Assembly (NCBI GenBank): GCA_019454045.1
Contig: SKCR01026736.1
Coordinates: forward strand, 1 to 64,000
Origin: Zanthoxylum bungeanum
Lineage: Eukaryota > Streptophyta > Magnoliopsida > Sapindales > Rutaceae
Reading direction: 5' to 3'
Length of the DNA stretch: 64,000 nucleotides
The notes beneath the pieces are model-generated. The model searched no databases and was not told where the DNA came from. It saw only the letters and a list, made by a program, of their open reading frames with translations. Numbering within the stretch: position 1 is the first letter of the stretch; each line of letters opens with the position of its first letter. The position numbers and the translations under genes are program-made. Below, one piece after another: positions 36,962 through 50,276 of this stretch.

Positions 36962-38923
36962 TGTTGGGAAGCGACCGCGAGTGCGCAACGGAAAATAAAA
37001 ATTATTATGCCGCTTTCCCTTTGCCCAAGACCCATTTGTTTTGATTATTCTACAAGCCTAGGCATGTTAATATATATTCTAAGAATAAAACTCATAAAAC
37101 ATGCAAAGAACATAAACCTAAACATGCTAACTATCATAAGAACTCTAATTAAAATAAAGAAATAAAAAGACTTACTTGAACCGAAGACTCCTCCAGTCCT
37201 CCCTCCAATCTACAAGCTTCTCTCGAACTCAACAAGCTCTTCCACGTTCCAAAGAGCCACCCAAGTGTGTGGCCTCCAAAGATTCACACACCAAAGCCAA
37301 AACTCAACGGCAAGACTACGCCTTGAGTGCACATGTATTTTTCCCTTGGTGCTAGCCTAGGCAAATACCTCAAAACTTTTAACTCGAGGTTCCTCGAGTC
37401 AATTAGACTTAAGGATCCTCAAAATCAGTGGCTTACTCTTTACACTTTAGAGTTGCTCACTTATATAAACCCAAGATATGAATGGTTTGGTGTAAAAATT
37501 TGTGAAGAATTCTTGGGTTTATATTGTACTCCAAAGACAACAAAATTAATTAAGAATCCGATGTGGGATAAAAACTAATTAATCTTAGCCATTGGATCTT
37601 AATTTAGTGGTTTAATGAGATTATAAAACCCTAATAAGAGTTTGAGCCGAATTGGAATTCAAAACAAATAACAAATTTTTTTACTATTCATGTTACTATT
37701 CACGTGAATAGTAATTATTTATTTATTTATTTATTTTTTTATTCCAATTCCCAAACTGCCCCCATCGTCATTCACCAATCCCTAAGCCACTATGGAACCT
37801 CATAAATGATCTGTTCAATAATTAAACACATTGAACCATTTATGAACAATTCCTACAGCAATCATATATGCTGTTATATTTGTACTGTGCACTGTTAACC
37901 ATTGATTTCGAATTTGTGTGTGTGTGACCTTTGGGTTCCCCTCAAGTTGGACATGAAATGAATCGTGATAATTTAATCGAACATAATTATCCTCCGATCA
38001 GATGGTCGTTCGATTTCAATGACCAATGTTGACATCTAGCAACATGCCAATACCACCAAATGAGAAGGAAAAATATATATACCCTTTCTGTATGCGATTT
38101 ACATATGATATGGTCCCTCGCCTCACTGTATCCCCACCTATTGACCTAGGGTATGGAAAGTGTCTACCCATATGGTCAAATGTATGATGTTGATAGTGTC
38201 ATGAATCGTGCTAACCAAAAAATTCACATGATTCTTTCTTCCGCTGTGGCCACAGTCTCAAGGACTGATCACACATATCAACCCGCGAACTGGAATACTA
38301 CTCTTATAAGAAAATATTATCCGAGAGAGTGACGATTCTCTGTTGTATCTTTACAAACTTCATGTGTTTCAAAAAATGACCCAATCATACCCTTATGACC
38401 GGATCTTTTGAACCGGGGAAGGAGAATGTCAAAAGTATTTTGATCCCACATAAGATTGTAAAGACCTCAAGTCAAAGGACTAGTCATATAATCGATGCAT
38501 GAAAGTTTCTCACAGCACACTGGGATAAACACTCCATATGAAAACTTTTGACGGTCAATTCGATGGACACGAGCAACTCATACATCCTTGTGATACACCA
38601 AGCGGACGGATCTCCGCTAGTAGCCTATTAGGATCGGATACCCCACTAAAGGGTGGATCATATCATCATGCTAGTCTCTCTCCGCTTTGTGAACGCCCAG
38701 ATTATTCACAAAACTATGACTAGGAACATTTAAGAGTAATGATTCTCATAAGGCGTGGAAGCCATCGTCTTATTACTCTAAGGGCTTTATTACAGTGTTG
38801 ATGATTCATATAAGTTATGTAAGACATGTTTAATAAGATTTCCATTTTATTAATTAATGAAAATATTACAAATACATGTACATATAGCCCATCCTAAGTT
38901 GGGTATATGGCATATCCCTACCA
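36962..38923 (-). repeat. E1 5' LTR, 1962 bp
   Basis: On the minus strand it starts TGGTAGGGATATG (TGTTAGGG in E5 and in the 3' LTR) and ends TTCCCAACA. It is collinear with E5 46359-48280. It contains a TATATAA box on the minus strand near 37465, in the same context as in E5. Confidence 0.9.
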
Positions 38924-40426
38924 AAATCAACTTAGAAAGAGAGTGTCCACTCACTGGTTTTAAGATCTGGTTGTTATTACTTTATTTTGTCAAAGAATGA
39001 TGCAGTTTCTGCGATGATCTATAATTGAGAAACTCAATTAGAATTTAAGATATGAGATATGTTTCAAAGTTGATTAATTTTCTTAATTGTATTGTACCAT
39101 CATCAACACCACAGTACGCGTTATGCTATTGACTTATCAAATTGCACATATATGCCTTAATATGAAACCCTTATGGTAGTCCTTAACCTTATGGATTGGA
39201 AACTGGAAAATAATTAAAATTTTTCCTTTATCGTGTTACAACACCAAGTCTTACGCGTCACGACGCGCACTTGTTCAGACCTGAGGCAGAACCTCTGCTC
39301 ATTACGCATCGTGAAGCAAGTCCTTGGGCGTCGCGACGCTCATAATTTTAGAAACATTCCTGTGATAATTTCCAGTGTGCGTCACGATGCTGGGCTTGTA
39401 GTTTCGTGACGTTAGGCCAAATCAGGGCCTAACACCAACTCCTTATCCTTAGTTTGCTCCAAAACACTACCCACCCACGACTTTCATACAACATTCTTAC
39501 TCAACAATTCATTAAACTTCAATGTAAACCATTGTTAATCCAACACTCATTAACCCATCTTACTCTTTAATTTCATATCCCAATTAGCTCCAAACTTAGG
39601 TCTCAAGTAATTGGTATTTTCTTACAAGTAATTCCCATATTCATTATGCCACTAAAAGTAATTCCTAGCATATTTCTATCATCACATGGTATTCTACCAT
39701 AAAAAAATCCTTAATCTAAATTTGGGTTAGGGGCTTTTACCTTATTTCATTGATTTTCTTTATCCTTTAAGTCTTCCATGGTGGCTTTTCTTCTTTCTAG
39801 CTTGTATTGGGATATTTTAGTCTAATTCTCTTTCTTTTTTTTCTCCTTCTTTCTTCTTCTTCTCTTTTTTTTTCTTTTTTCTTCTTCTTTCTTCTTTTCT
39901 TTCTCTTTTTCTTTTTTCTTCTTTCTTCTTTTCTTTCCTTCTCGTCTTCTCCCTCCTCTCTCTCTTCTTTTTTCTCTTAAGATTTTTAGGATGAATGATA
40001 ATATCTCCCTTTTATATTAGGGGTTAATTATAATTGGCGTTTCTTAAAGAAATATGTAGAAAGTTTTAGAAATTTAAAGATTTCTCTAGATAGGTGCACG
40101 AGCACTATTCATATGAAATTAGAGTTGCATTTGTGGCCTGAATCTGTTCTGAATTTGGAAAAATATTCATCGTGGAAGTTGTAGGTTTCGCTCTTAACTT
40201 TCCGATGATATAAAATTCATAAAAATTAGAGTTTATATGAGAAAGCTATAGCCTAAATACTATGGGCGTCCGGAGTGGAACATTATACAGTTTCGTATCA
40301 GAATTTCGAGGAATTTACTAATTGTCCCCAAAGTCATTTAATGAGTGTATATGTGTTCAAAAATAATTTATATTATGTGTCACTCGTCCCATGATGTAAC
40401 ATTAGTCAGGATTTTCGGTCATTACA
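38924..40426 (-). repeat. Gypsy-type LTR-like segment with CGTCACGACGC words and a CT tract
   Basis: At 39254-39410 the word CGTCACGACGC and variants recur four to five times, in a locally GC-richer patch. At 39840-39960 there is a 120-bp pyrimidine (TTCTTC/CTTT) tract. The right end reads GGTCATTACA at 40426, a minus-strand LTR start TGTAATGACC. No partner LTR or coding region is attached. Confidence 0.45.
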
Positions 40427-40429
40427 TCA

Positions 40430-41060
40430 GCACATTAGTTGTAAACCCCCATATGCAAAAATATTATAAACTAGCTTTATGACCTCTCCACAACTCTAAG
40501 GGTATCTTAGTAACAAACTTAGATTGAACTACATTAAGGATATATAGTACTATTTGTAAAGCATATCCATATAATGAACTAGGTAATGAACTGTCACTAA
40601 AAATTGATCTTATCATGTCAAGTATGATTTGATTTCTCATTTCTATAACACCATTCTGCTGTGGTGTTCTAGGTGCTGTGAGTTGGGATACTATCTCATG
40701 CTCAACAAAGAATTCCTCGAATTCATTGTCGAGGTATTTTCCTCCACAATCTGATCGTAGAGTTTTGATGGTTTTATCTGATTAGTTCTCAACCTTAGTT
40801 CGATACTCTTTGAACTTTTTAAAGGTATCTAACTTGTGCTAAATTAGGTAATTATACACATATCTAGAATAATCACTAATAAATATGACAAAGTATTCGT
40901 AATTACCGAGTGGTTAATTAGCTCTTAACCCTTTTCCAATAAAAGGTCTCTTGGTTATTTTACCTTCTAGACAAAACTCATAAAGTAGGAAGGTGCGGTT
41001 CTTTAACTGGCTTAAAGATCCATTTTTTACTAATCTATTTATCATGGTAAGGTTAATATT
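40430..41060 (-). pseudogene. Copia integrase fragment, third lineage
   Basis: Minus-strand pieces read LYEFCLEGKITK (pre-integrase end), SDYSRYVY, TLRSDCGGKYLDNEFEEF, HEIVSQLTAPRTPQQNGV, ILDMIRSIF and LELWRGHKASL. This is the integrase core through its C-terminal side. The wording differs from E1/E5 and E2/E3, so it is a third copia lineage. Several stops are present, and it is bounded by non-copia sequence on both sides. Confidence 0.85.
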
Positions 41061-42850
41061 GTTGGGGTGGATGTGGGATCGCTAGGGTCGAATCGGTATC
41101 CCGCGCAGTAGAAGTGGGTCTAACCTATGGATATCACATGGGGTATATTTAAATAATTTAATGAGATACTATATTCCATTACGAGTGTATAGGAAAAAAA
41201 TGAGGCTGAATTGAAATTCGAAAACTCAAAATCGAAAGAAAATAGGTTTCAGCACATGCGCTTCAACTCTTGCAAGCAATTGCTTAGTGCAGCAATTGTT
41301 TGCATGTGCATGCAATACTATTGCTAAGCAATTGCTTCAGCGCATGTGCTGAGCAATTAGTTCAGCACATGATTAAAATTGTTTTATTATTTTTTATAAT
41401 AATATCAAGCTATGTTATTATATATCCAATACATAATACATCACTATATGGTTCATTAATGAAAACAACTCACTAATGAAAACAGAGCTTTAGAGAAGAT
41501 CAAGCTCACCTAGTAAGCTTGATTTCGAGATCCAATCTTCTTCTCCTTATTGAAATATTGTAGAGAACTTCCAAAGTTAGCAAGCTTGACTCCAAGATCC
41601 AATCTTTATTCCAATGATAGCAAGCTTGATTCCAAGATCCAATCTTGATTACTCCTTGTTGAAATGTTGTAGAGAACTTCCAAAGCTTCTCCAAACACTT
41701 CTTTTACTTAGGCTAATATTTCTAAATCTTGTTTGTTTTAGCTTTCACAAGCTTAACTTTCTTAAGCTCAAGCTTAATTAAAAACTTACTCAAACTTGCA
41801 TTTTATAGCAAAACTTATTCAATTTTTAATTAATAAAAGTCTTAATCAACTTTTAGGTGGGCTTAATCCAATTTGTCTAAATAAGTTTAATTAGGTGTGA
41901 TAATCACATCTGTCTACCACTTTGATTTAATCCAATTAAATCAAGAGAAATACACCTAATATTACATATTTCTAATTACCAAAATATCCTCCAATGATAG
42001 AGATATTTATGAAATTATAACAAATCCCTTGTGTGATTTTAGATTAATCCAATTAATCCAATTGGGTCAAAGTAAATAATTAATTTTATCCAAAAACACT
42101 TAATTATTTTAGTTAAAAATTATAAAATCGAATATTATTTATTATAAAAAATATTGGCTACCGAAGTGCTCAACTAATACATTTCATATTGTGATAACAT
42201 CCATTCCTTAGATTCCAATTTAGTTTCATACTTAGGAATTTTACATCTTGGGGTTTCACACAAAGCCTTAATTTATTGACTCACTAACCATCTATACTTC
42301 ATCAAACCCAAGCTATCAACACCCCTTAAGCATCAAACCATCAATACTCAATAAATCAAGATTTGGGTCAAGCCTTACTTACCTTAAAATTCAATTCTTT
42401 CTTCACCAATAAAGTCTTAAAGTTTCTTTTTCCCCTTCCTAGGTTTATTTGGTGGTGGATTACTCTAGGTTTTTCTTGGGAATTGGCTAGGCAAATTGTA
42501 AGTCTTCTTCTTCTTTTCTTTCTGCAGTGCACGGCAAGTGGGAAATGAGAAATTTCTCCATTTTAAATGACTTAAATTAATAGAGAAAAGTCTTGAAAAT
42601 GTTAGATTTTTATAGAATTGAGGGACTTGGGCCTAAATTTAGGATTCTTTTTGTTGGACCTTTACTTGGGCTGTTCTTATTTTAAATCTTCCACTTAGGC
42701 CCACACATGTAGTAAAATTAGTTGAGCTTAAATTAAGGTTGGGCCCACTAAGTCGTCTCTAGAATTTCCGCTAACGCTTGGGAAATTTTTTATTTATCTA
42801 AGTCTCCAAGTTACTGCTTTAGTTGAATTATGAAATTTCGAGTCGTTACA
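41061..42850. repeat. Repeat mosaic: palindrome cluster, tandem unit, gypsy-type LTR end
   Basis: 41255-41375 is dense in AAGCAATTGCTT palindromes and CAGCACATGCGC/GCGCATGTGCTG inverted pairs. 41510-41690 has three copies of GCAAGCTTGATTCCAAGATC with two copies of a longer unit ending GTAGAGAACTTCCAAAG. The right end GAGTCGTTACA at 42850 equals a minus-strand LTR start TGTAACGACTCG. No gene is present. Confidence 0.6.
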
Positions 42851-43236
42851 ATAAGTGGATCTATAAGAGAAATATAGGAGTTGATGGGAAGGCTCAGACC
42901 TTCAAAGTTAGGCTAGTGGCCAATGGTTATACCTAGAAAGGGAGAGTAGACTGTAGGGAGACTTTCTCGCAAATAGCCGTGCTCAAATCTATTCGAGCTC
43001 TTCTATCTATTGTCACATATTATAACTATGAGATATGACAAATGGATGTCAGGACAACATTCTTGAATGGTAGTATTGTTGAGAGCATATATGTGGTGAA
43101 ACTAGAGGGATTCATTACTCAATGTCAAAAGGAAAATATTTCCAAGTTGTATAAGTATATTTATGGACTGAAACAAGCATCTCCATCTTGGGATATAAGA
43201 TTTGATATGATGATCAAGTCTTAAGACCTTGAGAAG
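42851..43236 (+). pseudogene. Copia reverse transcriptase fragment
   Basis: The frame reads NKWIYKRNIG, KAQTFKVRLVANGYT, a stop, AVLKSIRALLSI, QMDVRTTFLNGSIVE and IYGLKQASPSWDIRFD. That is the fingers and palm start of a copia RT, ending before the YVDD motif. The + orientation is opposite to the integrase fragment at 40430-41060. It is flanked on both sides by gypsy-type LTR termini. Confidence 0.87.
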
Positions 43237-46200
43237 TGTAACATCCCCCTTCTAGAGATGCTACCGGCAGGCGATAGGTCGCCCTATGACCCTAAGCCTC
43301 TATCTGATTTTCTACATTCAACTATTGTACTTTATCACATATCATGTCTTACTCATATAGACCATGTAACCCATGCATCTCATGTACAAGGCTCCGTACC
43401 CAACTCATAATTATGAATGCAAAATTTATCTTTGAAATTTACTTTCTCGTCTTAATTATTTTTTATACAATTTGTAAACATCTTATACTTTTGACTTTAC
43501 ATGACTTAACTCTAACTGTACAATGCAGACTGAAATTAACTTGATGGACCCAAGATACCCTACTGACTGCAAATCATTGTCCAACTCTACGAGCTCGTCC
43601 TCTGGGGAACCTGCAAGACAGAAACTAGTATAGTGGGGGTGAGTATTTTAAAATACTCAATGAATGGATAATGTAAAACGTAAAGACACACACACACACA
43701 TATTATTAAGAAAACAATAATTTAGTGAAAATAAAATTAATTATAAAACTTCAGGTTGTCACAAAAACTATTTCAAAGATACTCGTTTGAAAATCATTTT
43801 CTTCAAAGCTTTTTTCAAAACTGAAAAATTTGTAAAGCTCTTAAAAATCATATAATAACACTTTTTCTTTTATAAAACTCATCATAAAGTCAAATCTTTC
43901 GTCTTAAGAAAATATTTTTCTTCAAAACAGATCATAAAAAAATATTTATCGTCCAAAACCCAACTCAACTACACGAATTCGGGAATCACTCAACCAGATC
44001 TTTGGTGTCTAGGGCCGTTACGTCTCTCTATCCCCCTAAACACCTATCTAAGAATCCCTGGTATCTTGGGGCGTTACGTCACACTATCCCCCAAGACACC
44101 TAAATAGTCATCCGCTATCCCAGGAATGTGACATCTAGGGCGGGAATAATTAGTGTCATGGGGTGTTATGTCTCGCTGTCCCTCATGTCACTGAAACTAT
44201 GATTCAAGAGTGTTACGTCTCATTTTCCCCCTTGTATATAATCTATATCTTCCATGTGCATAGGCTCTACTATATCCGTCATTTCCAAAGTATTCATAAA
44301 TTCCAAAAATATCTATCAATTCCATAAAAATAAAATTTTTAAAAAACACTTAATCAAAATATCTCAAAATATAACTATACTTGTCAAAAATCATATTAGA
44401 TCATCAAACTATCTTAAAACTCTTAACTTAAATCAAATCATTTTAATTTGCTTTGAAAACAAAAGTCAAGAACATGTCCAAATCATCTCAGATAACTCAT
44501 GTAAAACCAAACTCGAATGTCGCAAATACATTATGAAAAATAGAAAAGTAAATTATCAACTCATTTTTTTGTGCTAATCCAATTCCAATCCCCAGAGCAC
44601 CTATAGTCATTTTCCAATGACGATCTCTACATGATCATTACTATGTTAAAACAATCGGTATTTATTACTTGTCTTACTTAACACAAATACTTTCATGCAT
44701 GCAACAACATTCCTTACTTAACACAAATCATTTCATGTATGCAACATCATTCCTTACTAAAATTAGGTCATCTAGGATTCCTACAATTTTAAGGAGTTTG
44801 ATTTTGAGTTACGCAAGCTAAGATATCAAAATTCAAATTTTATCTTAATGCAGATAAATTCACTGCACATAGACTAATTTCAAAAATTCGATGTGATCAA
44901 TTGGTAATTGATTTAAGAATGGAATTTGTACCATAGAAACCAATATGTGTCTAATTTATGTATAATTTTATGGATTTTGATTTTGTTTTGTTAAACTCAA
45001 CTTATAACTGATTTAATGTATATTATTCAGGGGTGGACAAAACCAAATTACATACAAGATATCTTTATTCCAAAATTTACTATAAGTCCATCTTACATTG
45101 TAAAATTCTAATTTTTGACAATAATTTCTTTTCGTATTGTCGATTCATCAAACAGATACCTAAAACTTGAGTTATTACCAAATTAGTTCAATGTTGTCCA
45201 TTCAAGCATCCCAACAAAACACCATACTTATTAATTCCACCATACATTGACCTTCTATTGAAAAATATTGGACCTTATTATGTCTAATTTACATAAAAAA
45301 ATTTTACGGTTTATCAAATGCATCCTATAACTCAAATAACACAATCTGTCCAGATTGAACCTAAGTGTAGAGCTGATATTTCAAAATTTACTATAAATTT
45401 AAATCAACTTGAAAAATTCTAATTTTTAGATATTTTAACTTTCATTATGTATAGTATATATAGAAATTCATGGTTCCTTATTTGGAGGTGCATAACTCAT
45501 TTTATAACCAAAACATTACAACTTGTCCGAATTCTGTTCCAAGAACACATCACTAAATTTCAAATTTTACTACAAAGTCATACTTTAATGAAAAATTCTA
45601 ATATTTTACTATGTTAGTCCTTATTGTATCTATTTTACATTGAAATTTATGAATTATTAATATGACCTCAAGAAATCAAGTTTTTGTTTTCAAAACATCA
45701 CACATTGTACAGACACACTTTCAGTTCGTGTTCATGGTAAGAAAAAGCTCCCACAACTTTTAATCATCAAATTCAATACTCCATAACTATACACCATCAT
45801 ATTACCTTCCATAACACATAAAATACTAAAACCTAATCATGAAGAGTATTTTGAAAAATCAATAAATCAAATATACTTACATGTTAATCCAAAACTATCT
45901 TCTCATCACTAGATTTTGCTTTCTCTATTTTCTTCCTCTTATATTCTCCTTAAAATATATTGGAATTTCTCTCTTTCTCTTATTCTATATGTCGGTTTGG
46001 TATGTAGAAAATGATTTTTTTTTGTCTTGTTTTTTTTTTTTTATATATAATTGAAAGAAATCGGGCACCAGTTGTTTTACTTGTCAATGGTATATGAAAC
46101 AAACACATGACAGAATAAGACCTAGAAGAATATGACTGGGAAGGAAACAAATAATTATAATTATAAAATTAAAAAGTACTCACTTCAGAAACGGTAAAAT

Positions 46201-46352
46201 CTCAGTGTAGTTCAACAAAATATAAGTGTGAGCTGCCAATATTTCTTTATATCCCAATCTTTTTTATTTGATCTTCCATATTGTGGACCAGGATATGTGA
46301 AAATGATGAGATTTCCTTTATCCTCTTAAATATTCCCACCATCATCATTACA
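43237..46352 (-). repeat. Large gypsy-type LTR, possibly solo, about 3.1 kb
   Basis: The left end TGTAACATCCCC (43237) and a possible right end ATCATTACA (46352) give TG...CA in minus orientation. It contains degenerate GGCGTTACGTCTC units (about 44010-44240) as at 20900-21060, and blocks shared with 14026-15005 and 17850-19195 (for example GAACCTGCAAGACAG, TTTTACGGTTTATCAA). Flanking 5-mers (AGAAG and AGGAA) do not match, so solo-LTR status is unproven. No gene is present. Confidence 0.5.
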
Positions 46353-46358
46353 AGGAAT

Positions 46359-48280
46359 TGTTAGGGATATGCCCTATACCCAACTTGTGGATGGGCTATA
46401 TGTACATGTATTTGTAATATTTTCATTAATTAATAAAATGACAATCTTTATTATACATGTCTTACATAACTTATATGAATCATCAAAAACTGTAATAAAG
46501 CCCTTGGAGTAATAAGATGATGGCTTCCACGCCTTATGAGAATCATTACTCTCAAACGTTCATAGTTATAATTTTGTGAATAATCTGGGCGTTCACAAAG
46601 CGGAGAGACTAGCATGATGATATGATCCACCCTTAAGTGGGGTATCCGATCTCATAGATGCATGAGTTGCTCGTGTCCATTGAACTGACTACCGAAAGTT
46701 TTCACATGAAGTGTTTATCCTATGTGTCTGTGAGAACTTTCATGTATCGATTGTATGACTAGTCCTTAGACTTGTGGTCTTTACAATCTTATGTGTGGAT
46801 CAAATAACTTTGACATTCTCATTCCCCAGTTCAAAAGATCCGGTCATAAGGGTATGATTGGGTCATTTGTTGAAATTCATGAAGTTTGTAAAGATACAAC
46901 AGAGAATCGCCACTCTCTCGGATAATATTTTCTTATAAGAGTAGTATTCCGGTTCGCGGGTTGATATGTGTGATCAATGCCTGAGACTGTGGCCGCATCG
47001 GAAGAATCATGTGAGATTCTTAGGTTAGCACGATTCATGACACTATCAACATCATACATTTGACTATATGGGTAGACACTTTCCATACCCTAGGTCAAAC
47101 GGTGGGGATACTGTGAAGCAAATGACCTTATCATATGTAAATCGCATACAGAATGAGTATATATATCTTTCCTTCTCATTTGGGGGCCTTAGCATGTTGC
47201 TAGATGTCAACCTTGTACATTGAAATCGAACGACCATCTGATCAGAGGATAATTTATGTTCGATTAAATTATCACGATTCATTTCATGTGTAACTTGAGG
47301 GGAACCCAAAAGGTCACACACAATAAAGTCGAAATCAATGGTTAACAGTGCACAATACAAATTTAACAGCATATATGATTGTTGTAGGAATTGTTCATAA
47401 ATGGTTCAATGTGTTTAATTATTGAACATATCATTTATGAGGTTCCATAGTGGCTTAGGGATTGGTGAATGACGATATGGGCACTTTGGGAATTGGAATA
47501 AATAAATAAAATAAAATAAAAAAACATGAATAGTAATATGAATAGTAATTTTTTTATTTGTTATTTGTTTTGAATTCCAATTCGGCCCAAACTCTTATTA
47601 GGGTTTTATAATCTCATTAAACCACTAAATTAAGATCCAATGGCTAAGATTAAATTAGCATTTATCCCACATTAGATTTTTAATTAATTTTGTTGTCTTT
47701 GGAGCACCTATATAAACCCAATGAATTCTTTACAAATTTTTGCACCAAACCTTTCATATATTGGGTTTATATAAGTGAGCAACTCTAAAGTTTAAGAGTA
47801 AGCCACTGATTTTGAGGATCCTTAAGTTTAATTGACTAGAGGAACCTCGAGTTAAAATTTTTGAGGTATTTGCCTAGGCTAGTACCAATGGCAAAATCCC
47901 TGTGAACTCAAGGCGTAGTCTTGCCATTGAGTTTTGGCTTTGGTGTGTGCATCTTTGGAGGCCACACACTTGGGTGGCTCTTTGGAATGTGGAAGAGCTT
48001 GCTGAGTTCGAGAAAAGCTTGTAGATTGGAGGGAGGACTGAAGGAGTCTTCGGTTCAAGTAAGTCTTTTTCTTTCTTTATTTTAATTAGAGTTCTTATGA
48101 TAGTTAGCATGTTTAGGTTTATGTGCACTGCATGTTTTATGAGTTTTATGCTTAGAATATATAGTAACATGCCTAGGCTTATAGAATAATCAAAACAAAT
48201 GGGTCTTGGGCAAAGGGATATCGGCATCTTAATTTGATTTATTAAATTTTCCGTTGCGCACTCGCGGCCGCTTCCCAATA
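46359..48280 (+). repeat. E5 5' LTR, 1922 bp
   Basis: It starts TGTTAGGGATATGCC and ends TTCCCAATA (CAACA in E1, so the terminal CA is mutated). A TATATAAG box at 47768-47775 could be its promoter, with transcription starting near 47800. Confidence 0.92.
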
Positions 48281-48281
48281 G

Positions 48282-48293
48282 TGGTATCAGTGC
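48282..48293 (+). other. E5 primer-binding site
   Basis: TGGTATCAGTGC lies one base after the LTR. It has 11 of 12 matches to the initiator-Met tRNA complement. Confidence 0.85.
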
Positions 48294-48835
48294 GCCGTTT
48301 TTGTTTTGATTAGTTCTCTCTCATTTGAACTCGAAATTGGGTGTTTAAAAACTTGTTGGAAAGCTAACACCCTGAACTTAATTTTAGGCACAAGTTTTGC
48401 ATGCTTTGGTTAAGATTTGAATTGTGAAATTGCTGAGTCATAAGACGCAGCGACCCTTAGGCGTGGTCTTATAACTTAGTGGAAAATATTGGGTTTCCAC
48501 AAGGACTAGCATAAGCTATGGCATGTTTGATTTCCCAACCCAATGATCAAGGAATTGTGATTTATATCATAAATTGGTTGGGAACCTACCTAATTATCAT
48601 ATTTTATAACGACCAGCCCTAGTCGGAGTTATGAAATGATGATAATGGGATCCTTGCCCACAACAAATCCATCATATTGGGGTTGATGCGATTTGCTTAA
48701 AATTTTAAAACAATTGAGTGGGAGCAACTTCATAATATTAAAAGCCCATGTTATTATGAAACATTAATGAAAATATATTCCTAATTTTAACATTCTCTCT
48801 TAACAGGTGGGTTAAAATATTTCACAAACATTCAA

Positions 48836-50276
48836 ATGGCAAACAGAATATCACTTCGTTCCATCCTTGATGAGCATAAGCTCAAATGGGACAGCTATAA
48901 TGACTGGTTTTGAAACCTTAAAATTGTTTTACGACAAGAAAGGATTTTCTATGTTCTTGAAAGATCATTTCCCCTGAACCCGCAGAAGATGCTGACCAAA
49001 ATACATTTGATGCTTGGAAGAAACACGTCGATGATGATTAGCAAGTAGTTTGCATATTGCTTGGCTCTATGTCGGACGAACTTCAGAAAGCTAACGAAGA
49101 TATGAATGCTCAAACCATCATCTTTCACTTGAAGGAGTTGTATGCAACTTCCATTCATACCGTTAGATTCCAAGTGTCATGTGCCTTATTCCAAACAAGG
49201 TATAAGGAAGGATCTGTTAGTGGACACATGCTTAAGATGATTGGCACATTGAAAAATCGGCCAACCTCGGGTTCATCATGGATCATGAGATAGGTCACGA
49301 TCTAATTCTTCAGTCATTACCAAAAGACTTCTCTAACTTTATTATGCAGTTTCATCTGTCTAATAAAGAAGCTACTTTAGATGAATTGCACAATCTGATA
49401 AAGCAAGTAGAGAAGGACTTGAAACCGGAGCTTAAAACCTCAGTCATGCTTACGGGTACGGACCTGAAGCCACGATGCCCAAAGAAAAATAAGGGCAAGG
49501 CCAAGGCTCCAGATCACCTAAAGCCCAATGGTAAGGTGGAGAAGAAAAAGGGAAAGGGGAAATGTTTCTTTTATGGAAAGAAGGGTTATTGGAAGAAAGA
49601 CTGCAGATCCTTGAAAGCCAAGGAAGCTAGGGAAGCCCAAGAGGCCAAGAAGCCCAATGCTTCAGGTATGTTGTATATGATTGAACTATATTCTCAAAAC
49701 TCTGAACCTTCTACTTGGGTGCTTGACACCGGTTGTGGGACTCACTTGTGTAACAATGTGCAGGGCCTGAGAAATAGTCGGAGACTCCGTCATGGGGAGG
49801 TTGACTTACGCATGGGTAATGGAGCAAAACTGGCTGCATTGTGCGTGGGGATTTATTCATTAGTTTTACCGAATGGTTTAGCTTTAGAATTAGAAGATTG
49901 TGTTTATGTACCTTCTCTAGTAAAGAACATCATTTCAATTTCTTCCTTTTGTAATAAAGGTTTTTCATGCCTAATAAGTTGTAATGAATGTTCTATTTAT
50001 TTCAATGAAATAAAATATGGAGATGGTATTTTGAATAATGGTATCTCTGTCTTACAAACTAACAAAGAATGTTCAACCTCTAATATATACAACGTTAACT
50101 CGAATAATCTCAATGAATCACTTCTATGGCACAGTCGCTTAGGTCATATCAATGAAATAAGATTAACTAAGCTACATAAGGATGGGTATTTCAGACCCTT
50201 CAAATATGAACCTTATGGAACTTGTGAGTCTTGTTTACTTGGTAAAATGACCAAATTACCCTTCAAAGGTAAATGA
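48836..50276 (+). pseudogene. E5 gag, protease and pre-integrase region
   Basis: The start MANRISLRSILDEHK (ATG 48836) meets an in-frame TGA after DWF, a stop after KKHVDDD, and a frameshift near 49240-49280. From 49278 to 50276 a 332-residue frame is open. It has HDLILQSLPKDF, a Lys-rich stretch, a zinc knuckle mutated to CFFYGKKGYWKKDC (second Cys and His both Tyr), protease VLDTGCGTHLC with intact DTG, and a pre-integrase zinc-binding region (LLWHSRLGHI, then CESCLLGK). It is close in sequence to E1 but cannot yield a full Gag. Confidence 0.93.

Larger units (their letters stand above)
21174..38923 (-). mobile_element. E1: Ty1/copia element (family A), split by E2
   Basis: The element reads on the minus strand: 5' LTR 36962-38923, primer-binding site 36949-36960, leader, gag, protease, integrase and first half of reverse transcriptase to 32865. 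It is then interrupted by E2 (22974-32859) and resumes at 22973 with the rest of reverse transcriptase and RNase H, then a 3' LTR cut to 21174-21756. Removing E2 and one copy of the 5-bp TSD restores continuous RT sequence. Gene order gag-PR-IN-RT-RH defines Ty1/copia. Frameshifts, stops and a changed protease active site show it is dead. Confidence 0.93.

Noticed and set aside
43237..46352. Solo LTR with target-site duplication
   Set aside because: The flanking 5-mers AGAAG and AGGAA do not match, so I list it only as a possible solo LTR.
47064..48278. Minus-strand frames in the E5 LTR
   Set aside because: They are antisense to an LTR, and the matching E1 LTR does not keep the same frames.
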